Below are positions 57,237 through 64,000 of a stretch of 64,000 bases of DNA, piece after piece. The DNA comes from Morchella semilibera (lineage: Eukaryota; Ascomycota; Pezizomycetes; Pezizales; Morchellaceae). How positions within the stretch are numbered: position 1 is the first letter of the stretch; each line of letters begins with the position of its first letter. The position numbers and the translations under genes are program-made. The notes below the pieces were generated by a model. That model saw only the letters and a list, made by a program, of their open reading frames with translations, did not search any database and was not told the DNA's origin. The stretch lies in assembly GCA_009192285.1 (NCBI GenBank), contig CM018603.1, positions 1,149,304 to 1,213,303 of the forward strand, read 5' to 3'.

Positions 57237-60200
57237 TATGTTAGGTGAGGACATTACCCAAATCATAAGTCTCCATCCAAAAAGATGAGGACAAACTTAA
57301 TCACGCGCACCATTAGAGAGCATCTAACAGAAGATGGCTGTAACGGTCTTTCCCCTCAAGCCTAGAGTCTCGCCAGATTTTAAAGGCAGGCATAACCTAA
57401 ACGAAGATGCCACCCTTAGATTATTGGGTCAAATTGTGGTAGGTTCTGTGCTCATTCTTAACCAATCACTAAGTTGTCTCTAACCAGCGGGGGTAGATTC
57501 GTTCCTTCAATCTCGGTTTCTGAGGGTCGAGCTTTCTCGCAGTCAACGTTGAGCGTACATATGATATGATTAACTAGCTCGCTTTATTACTACAAGCCAC
57601 CATTAGCAGGTAATGCTCATTTTTACTTCTCAAGACGCCTAAAATGGCGTGGGTATGTGCATCATGGAATTGAACCGAAGATTCTGGGTGGGGTTGTTTC
57701 AGTTGAGTTTCCTCCAAAGTGGAGCTATTGAGATCCTGCCCTGCCTTGTTCCTTTGCATGACAAACTAGCTAGATTACGATAGTTCAACCTGGTTTCACC
57801 GAAACCTGTTAATGATCAGTCACTGATCACTATAACACAACAGCAGCGGCCAGTTCTTATCAACGAATATCCTGCTATGGCACTGGCAATGGTCATGAAC
57901 GTCTGGCCTGCACTGGTGAGCACAGAATCTCAGAATGGCTTCCTGCTCGATGGGTGGAGTACTCATGCCCTTGAGCAGGCAACGGTTGATATTAGAGTAG
58001 ACACATCCAACAGAACAGAAGATTTATCTAGCAACACGCGCGCAAGGTAATTCTCCGCGACGTTCCTAAGACCAGGTCCGTGGTCTTTTGGGACCCCATG
58101 TTTTCGAGGGCGCGGTCTCGCTTGTAGATAGTGAGATCTTGTAGCAGAGTCAACTAGAGCCAATAACCAGCCAGCCAGATAAACTGTCCAGTAGTCTAGC
58201 CACTAGGGGGCGGTTGGCGTTCCTTCTTGCTAAAGTGATGTGGAAAATGGTGTTCGCAACAACGACCCAATGGGGTACCTTTTTCGGAATCCTCAAGGGG
58301 TCATTATGCCTAATCAAGGGCTCTGTAGACATATTGCCAAGAACCCATCGTGTAATCGTTCAGCGCGCACCAAGCAGCAGAACTTCCGGGCAGAGCCTTG
58401 GACCAGCGTGCCAAGTGGATCTTATAACCAATCAGCCCCGTTGGTCGGTCTGATTGCAAATGCGCCTGAGGACCTTGTCCCACTGACAATCAATGATTCG
58501 ATTCGCCACTTGACTAAGAGGTTCTGCCATGCTATTATTGTCAGTCATTGTCTCTACCTTTGCTAGACGTCAGTGATTGCACTAACTCCGTGGCCCTAAC
58601 AGCCCACCAGTGACTGGATTAGCCCGATCGGCCCGTTAAAGAGTATGCACGCTGACTGGCCTGGGTGATAGTTTACTTCGAGGTAATGGAGCTACTAGCT
58701 GAACTTCAAACCTGCTTAAACGAAGGCTCTCGATGAAGAACACCTATTGCTGGTAACCATTCCCTCATTGGACCTCATTGGTCCTAACTCACCACTAGCA
58801 AGAGTAGTATATCTCTTACATTCTCATTTAAGAGACTGGTCTTCTCTTAAACCACAGCTGTATTCAATTGACAGATCTCATAGACTTTGCTCCAGGGATG
58901 AAGGGGGTAAGGCTTTGCCAGAACCCACCGGTTGCATACACATACGAGTTATCGATCAATTTTACTGACAGAACTCCCTTTTTTCACCACTAATCACTCG
59001 CTGCTTGGAAGCTTTGATTCGAACCGGGCAAATGTATGACATGACATGAAATATGCAACGGCCTTGGCGGATGCTTGGGTCTCCGTCTATAGTTTGATGT
59101 CTGTTAACCGTCGACACTTCTAAACGAAGGCTCTCGAGGTTGTTTGCCTATTTGCGACCAGCATCTTGTAATTCGCGGTTTCCATAGCCCGTATGCATAC
59201 CCCACCTACCGACTTGAACCCTCGCCCCAAGCCCATGTGGCTTGAGGTGAGTACCTCTTTCCATTACATCAAGTTTTGGTGAACGCCACAAAGCCAGGTC
59301 AGGTGTGGCTTTCGCCCGTAGTGCAAACGAAGATAGGTTGGGGTGTCTAGATGCTCAACATTAAGCACGGGTAGCCTCGAGCCATTCAAGACCCTCAACA
59401 CCTCAGGGCCATTAAAACCCTTGGCAGGCATTGCGTTTAGAAGAGTCATTTCCAACCCCAGCCAAACACCCTGGCCATAAAGTTGGAGGCACCAGGTTAT
59501 CTGACGTGATTTACCCCAAGGCGTTGTGTGTATTGGGACTATGCCTCAGCTGGCGAGCCCTCATGGGGCGCCCAAAATGCAGAATAAGGGATAATTCCTG
59601 GGTCAAGGTGATGGATGCCCAGTCTAATGCTCGGCAAGTACGCCCATTCTCGGTTTGTTAATATAGCACTTGATCACATTCACTAAAGAGGCGAGACAAC
59701 ATACTATAGCAGCAGACATAGCCTAAGACTCAAACCCCTCGTATCTTTCACTACTCAGGTCGTAACCACAGATACCTAGCCTAACAGAGGCAGCTCGCTT
59801 GTGATTGGAGGAGCGAGTGGTGAGATGGCCTCGCACTCTAGTATATGAAGGACGAAAAACACCAAGGATGATCAACAGTGAAGGACTGATGAATTAGCTT
59901 GGGCGAATTCCCCCAGGCAGAGACGGTCTCGGCGGGATATGGTGGCCTACCTGCTGGTCATACCACATAACCCAAGAGCTGGAGAGGGGGGGGGGGCGGT
60001 GGTTGGTCTGGTTTGTGAGTCAAAGGGTTGATGTCCCTCGGCGAAAAGCTTGAGATGACGGAGATGTTTATGTTTACATACCCATCTCTATGTCGCACAG
60101 ATGACTTGCAGTGAGGCTGAAAAAATGTCGGCGTTTTAGGGTTAGCCTACCAATTCGGCAACCTGCATGATCTGACCCCTACCACAAACAGAGAGGGGGG

Positions 60201-61440
60201 TGCTGTATTCACTTACATAGTCACTTCATGACCTGCCTCTTTTCTGCAGTGCGCGAGTTGAGGCAGTTCCCCCCACCAACAGTTAGCGAAAACAGTGCTC
60301 GGAAAGGCCACGTTTGTGCAAAACATTGGGTTCTGACGTCATAAGAGCCTCTTTCCTCGGTGAGAGCCCGTATATCCGCCACATACTAGGAGTAGTAGTT
60401 CTCGCTGCGGGTCCACCAGTTTATGGCCTCTGGACATGTTTATTGTGAATTTTTTATGAGGAGACCTGGGGCTCAATTACTTATGACAAGCGAAAGGTAA
60501 GACGCAAAACATGTACGGCGGGTATTCAGGTGAAAAATGGAACTGACTTAGTGATTTGTCGTTCTACTGTACTAGGATATCGCTTGGGTATCGCCTGGCT
60601 ACGCCCAACTTGGCGAGTGGTACCGGGCCATCCAGAAACCCCTATTTTCGAGGGTTATCGGATCGGATGGCCTAGATATGCTTCTTTATAGGGGTTGTTT
60701 GTTATGAATACGTTGTGGAGTGCTATTTCCATATGACTTCACCCCCGCCGGTGAAACAGGAAGTCTTCTTGTCCGGTGTTTATTGACACTGCGGGGGAAA
60801 CCTTTGTGTAAATAGCAAAAACATTATCTTCCTTGTCTCTGATATGGTGATACCGCTGATGAGGTATACACTCCATATAAAAGTTCCTCTATTGTTGAGA
60901 GTATTTGGTTGCCGAAGAATCAATCATATTCTCTACCACGAGAAAATCTGTTATGAGACATTTTATAGTGCCCATTGTCCGCTGTTTTTCTCATGAAGTA
61001 TTATCCCGGAAGCGTCTGTATTCTTCTCCGCCGTTAATGGGGTTTGCTGGATAGGGTAGTATATTTATTTCGATGCCCGCTTATCAGTGCACCGCGCGCA
61101 CACCTGGTGGGTACCGAATATGGATTAATATGTGAATCGTGTACTCTTGTTACAACCACAGACACACATACAGCGTGGTGGTGCAGGCCCTCTTACTTAT
61201 ATACCCCAATGCCCATCAATCACTGGCGCTGTTTCTTCGCATCGGTAGTCACGCGCACTTCGCACGTTGTTGTGAGCAGTATTTTTCCACAGATCCAATC
61301 GGGGGCAAAATCATCGACTTTCACATAATATCCGGCCGTATTGAAAATATGTATGCTCAAGATCGGAAGTAGATATAGATATACCCCCACGCATCCATGT
61401 CACCAATGGTAATTATGTATGGTAGATCACCTCACGGTCG
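57237..61440. other. No gene recognised
   Basis: About 4.2 kb without convincing coding sequence. A 16-base word AAACGAAGGCTCTCGA occurs at 58718 and 59123. A perfect short palindrome TGATCAGTcACTGATCA lies at 57813-57829. A run of G lies at 59987-59997. ORFs here are short and without motifs. Confidence 0.45.
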
Positions 61441-61465
61441 GAGGTCATCACTGCTTGGCGAGAAA

Positions 61466-61655
61466 TACATGTATGTACATGTAGTAATTAGGGTTCGGGC
61501 TAGCTAGGCACGTTTTAAAGCTCTGCCCTGTACAACCATGAATACATGTATACATGTACTTGATAAGACCATGGGAAAGGAAAGGAAAAAAAACTTCTTC
61601 CACTTCCACTGCATGCATAAAATGTACATACATGTAGATACATTACATGTATTGC
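61466..61655. promoter_or_regulatory. Cluster of TACATGTA palindromes upstream of the last gene
   Basis: At least five TACATGTA or ATACATGTA/GTACATGTA words lie in 190 bases (61466, 61475, 61543, 61549, 61632, 61644), far more than expected by chance. They sit 600-800 bp upstream of the only live-looking gene, so they may be binding sites or simply a decayed palindromic repeat. The role is inferred. Confidence 0.4.
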
Positions 61656-61739
61656 ACCATCCCTCACTCTTTACATCAAGTCGAGTAAAAGAAAATTACT
61701 AAATTGTGAGACATTTATCCGGATAGTAGGTACATGTTC

Positions 61740-62262
61740 TTACCAACTACCACCCACCATTCCCCATCCTTCTCCATCCATCCATCCATTCATTCACTTC
61801 CTCGGAAGGAACTATTCTACTACAGTTTCATCTCATGGTTCCATGTACCCTTGCCCTCATAACTCCTCTCTAGGTAATCATCGACCCCCTCCCCCTGTTT
61901 CTCTTTTCTCTCTCCCTCACTTCTACACAACTATATTACATCTACATACTTAAGTATCCACACACACTATTTTTTGTTATTTCCTCTCCACCCCCCACCA
62001 CAAAAAAACTCTATCATCACCACACCATCACCTTCCAGCCAGTACTATAGGCCGTGGCTTTGGTCTTTTTTAGGCGCCACTTTCTCGTACACTGGGCTAT
62101 AACAGGACCTTTTCAACTCTCCTGACTCCTGATAAAAGATTGTTTGTTACTTCCTCATCCTTCACCACCCCCCCCCCCCCCCAATCATCCGTTCTCTCTA
62201 TATTCTTCTATCAACCCTTCCACTAACGCGCGCCACAGCCCCCCCCCCCCACCCCCGGCGTC
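61740..62262 (+). promoter_or_regulatory. Pyrimidine-rich promoter and 5' UTR region
   Basis: Long C/T-rich tracts (CCATCCATCCATTCATTCACT near 61773 in shortened form, CTCTTTTCTCTCTCCCTC near 61900, runs of C at 62168 and 62241) precede the ATG at 62263. Such tracts are typical of filamentous ascomycete promoters and leaders. No clear TATA box is placed; TCTCTATATTC at 62196 is a weak candidate. Confidence 0.5.
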
Positions 62263-64000
62263 ATGAGTGCCCACCGTAGGTGGCATCCCCTTCCCCCCAT
62301 TTCCCGTACCCCCTCTCCCCCTGGCCACCGACGCTGTCTCCGCCCTGCCTCCGAAACCCTCCCAGAGGAGCCCCAAGATGATGTTTCCGATGCCGACACA
62401 CACTCTACTATCAGCGCCACTCCTAGCACAGGACCTCCACGCAAGAAACGAAGAACAAGAAAACACATCTTTAGCCGCCCAAAGAGCGTTAGTAGCGTCA
62501 CATGGGAGCCCGAGGAGGAGGACCCTGACATGCTAGATAGTATCACGGTCGCTGGGGCAATTCTAACGGTTGGAATTAAGCCACCACCACTGGCGCCGCT
62601 ACAATCACCACCATCGAAGAAGAGAGCGACTCCAGCCGGGACTCCCGCGTCGACGGCAAGGAGGACCAGGAGGAAGAAGGGGGCTGCCGAGATCCCGACG
62701 CCAGACACCGCGGCCACGCCAACACCCACTTCTACGCCCACGGTAACCCGGAAGGGTCGCTCTGCGGCTAGGATAACCAATGCTGCCAAGGCTGTGTCGC
62801 CAGAACTCGGGCAGTCGGGAATGCCTGTCGCACCCGTGAATTCTGCAATGACAAAAGAACCCGAAGAGGCGCCAGTTCACAAGGGCAGCCCGAAAGGTGC
62901 AGACCAACAAGTCATATCGCCGGCGCAAGACGTGCCAATGCCGGACCATCCCTTCCGGAATGAGATACCCTCCAGCGTCATCAGCTCTGACTCAGGCACT
63001 CCCACGCCGCCCAATGCCCCCACACCCATGTCCACCGATCCGGCACTCCCGGAACCACCACCTTCTACCACCGCCACCAGCGCTACCCCCACATTGCTCT
63101 CCCCCACACTCCCGACCATGCAGCTCAATGACCTAGCCAAGCAGCTCACATTCAACATCTCTGCCATCCCCCCGCTAAAAGCCCCCGTCTACATCACTGG
63201 CCACGACCTCTTCCCCCCACCGCTTGACCACACCTCCCCCCTCGATGACATCTTCCCCGACGCCGAATCAACACCAAAGCCCGAGGCGATCCCAAAGCCA
63301 GATCTTGAGGTGCTGCGCAACGTTGCAACCGCCGAAATGGGCCTGCGCAACGGCGCCGACTGGGCCGTGTGGCTCAACCACACTTTCAATGTGTTGTCGC
63401 AGAAGCAGCTCGACGATGCCATGTCGCACCTAGTGCACCATGGGCGGCCGGTGCATGACATTGTTCTCGTCAAGCGTGATGACGATGGCCAAGCCCTCTT
63501 TAAGGAGAAGGAGGAGGAGAGGCGCGAGGAGGACCATGAGTTCTCGAAGGGCAGGCGGGAAAAGGTGGAGGGTATCAAGGAGGGGAAAACGCTGAGGAAG
63601 CGCGGTATCGGAAGGCCACGGGCAAAGAATGTGCGCAGGAAAGGGAGGGAGAAGGAAAAGGAGAAGGAGCGCAAAGCGCTGGGCAAGAAGCGTCCTGTGG
63701 ATGCGGAAGAAATGGGGGAGGCGGAAGAGAGGAGAATGGTGATAGATGATCGCGAGATAAGGGATAGTATGGAGCCATCACCAGTACCCACAACCGCGTC
63801 TTCGGCGGTCGCAGGGCCGCTAGTTCGCGACAATATTATTACACAGCTTCCCCGGGTTTCCCCGGCGCCAAATGGCTCGCAGGAGCTAATATCTACGGAA
63901 AAGGGCAAATCTATAGCTACAGATACAGTCTTAATACATCCTATCTCAGCCACAAAACAATCTCCGTCCAAGCCCGCGTCAGAAAACGGGAAAGAAAACA
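62263..64000 (+). CDS. Unrecognised nuclear-type protein, 5' part (runs off the window)
   Basis: An uninterrupted frame of 579 codons from ATG at 62263 to the window end, with no stop. It is the only long clean non-transposon frame here. The N-terminal 300 residues are low-complexity, Pro/Ser/Thr-rich, with two basic nuclear-localisation-like motifs, PPRKKRRTRKH (about 58-68) and ARRTRRKKG (about 132-140). A more ordered segment follows (about 287-412), including LAKQLTFNISAIPPLKAPVY and GADWAVWLNHTFNVLSQKQL (near 363-382). Then comes a highly charged Lys/Arg/Glu stretch (about 413-480) with RGIGRPRAKN (447-456), which contains the GRPR core of an AT-hook. I chose this ATG because the frame upstream is C-rich leader. 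A DNA- or chromatin-associated role is inferred from composition. Minus-strand ORFs at 62223-62789 and 63189-63971 are shadows. Confidence 0.8.
   Translation, partial: MSAHRRWHPLPPISRTPSPPGHRRCLRPASETLPEEPQDDVSDADTHSTISATPSTGPPRKKRRTRKHIFSRPKSVSSVTWEPEEEDPDMLDSITVAGAILTVGIKPPPLAPLQSPPSKKRATPAGTPASTARRTRRKKGAAEIPTPDTAATPTPTSTPTVTRKGRSAARITNAAKAVSPELGQSGMPVAPVNSAMTKEPEEAPVHKGSPKGADQQVISPAQDVPMPDHPFRNEIPSSVISSDSGTPTPPNAPTPMSTDPALPEPPPSTTATSATPTLLSPTLPTMQLNDLAKQLTFNISAIPPLKAPVYITGHDLFPPPLDHTSPLDDIFPDAESTPKPEAIPKPDLEVLRNVATAEMGLRNGADWAVWLNHTFNVLSQKQLDDAMSHLVHHGRPVHDIVLVKRDDDGQALFKEKEEERREEDHEFSKGRREKVEGIKEGKTLRKRGIGRPRAKNVRRKGREKEKEKERKALGKKRPVDAEEMGEAEERRMVIDDREIRDSMEPSPVPTTASSAVAGPLVRDNIITQLPRVSPAPNGSQELISTEKGKSIATDTVLIHPISATKQSPSKPASENGKEN

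Noticed and set aside
58990-59290. GATTCGAACC and GACTTGAACCC words resembling reversed tRNA T loops
   Set aside because: Neighbouring bases do not form a T stem, and the rest of a tRNA is missing.
62223-62789. 188-codon minus-strand ORF
   Set aside because: Gly/Val-rich shadow of the same plus-strand gene and its C-rich leader.
63189-63971. 260-codon minus-strand ORF
   Set aside because: Shadow of the open plus-strand frame from 62263; Ser-rich composition follows from the opposite strand.

Overview
The window looks like repeat-dominated, gene-poor DNA from a filamentous ascomycete. Chromodomain-type Ty3/gypsy elements, a fungal piggyBac relic, an OrsD-type zinc-finger relic and a multicopy gene family that I recall from repeat-rich Pezizomycotina all point that way; a truffle- or Cenococcum-like genome is my guess and is not proven. 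Only one gene looks alive: an unrecognised nuclear-type protein whose 5' part starts at 62263 and runs off the right edge behind a pyrimidine-rich promoter region.

Layout. 1-3374: broken copy of a large transposase-like multicopy gene. 3375-5965: a near-perfect 66-bp hairpin, decayed tandem repeats, a CAT microsatellite and a CCTGACAGG minisatellite. 5966-14309: a gypsy element (family A, minus strand) whose middle is poor-quality sequence. 14313-16678: two more family A LTRs, an unidentified minus-strand relic and a MITE. 17048-24263: a second gypsy family (B), inserted into a MITE with target duplication AGTCT. 24674-33453: nested solo LTRs of families A, B and C with MITEs, which have cut up one or more older coding relics (including an OrsD-type zinc-finger region). 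34156-40360: a nearly intact young family A element with 623-bp LTRs and target duplication CAGGG, itself inside an old LTR. 40750-44371: an ancient family A copy carrying a nest of a MITE, an LTR, another MITE and a copia-like solo LTR. 44485-45045: piggyBac transposase relic. 45046-51034: no recognisable gene. 51035-54430: a second cluster of family A LTRs. 54431-61440: no recognisable gene apart from one short TIR element. 61441-64000: promoter region and the live gene.

The strongest observations concern how the repeats work. A 137-bp MITE with CATCAGCAA ends makes 2-bp target duplications of no fixed sequence (TT, AA, TG, TA, AA, TT, CA, GA), and two insertions can be compared with empty sites in this same window. 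In both gypsy families the sequence next to the 5' LTR is complementary to a site just downstream of a TATA-like box in the LTR, which suggests Tf1-style self-priming. Family C has 5-bp duplications but TA...GA rather than TG...CA ends. Two stretches (about 7680-13000 and 17165-21066) look like unpolished long-read gap fill, ending in an unmerged overlap near 21070; short ORFs there should not be trusted.
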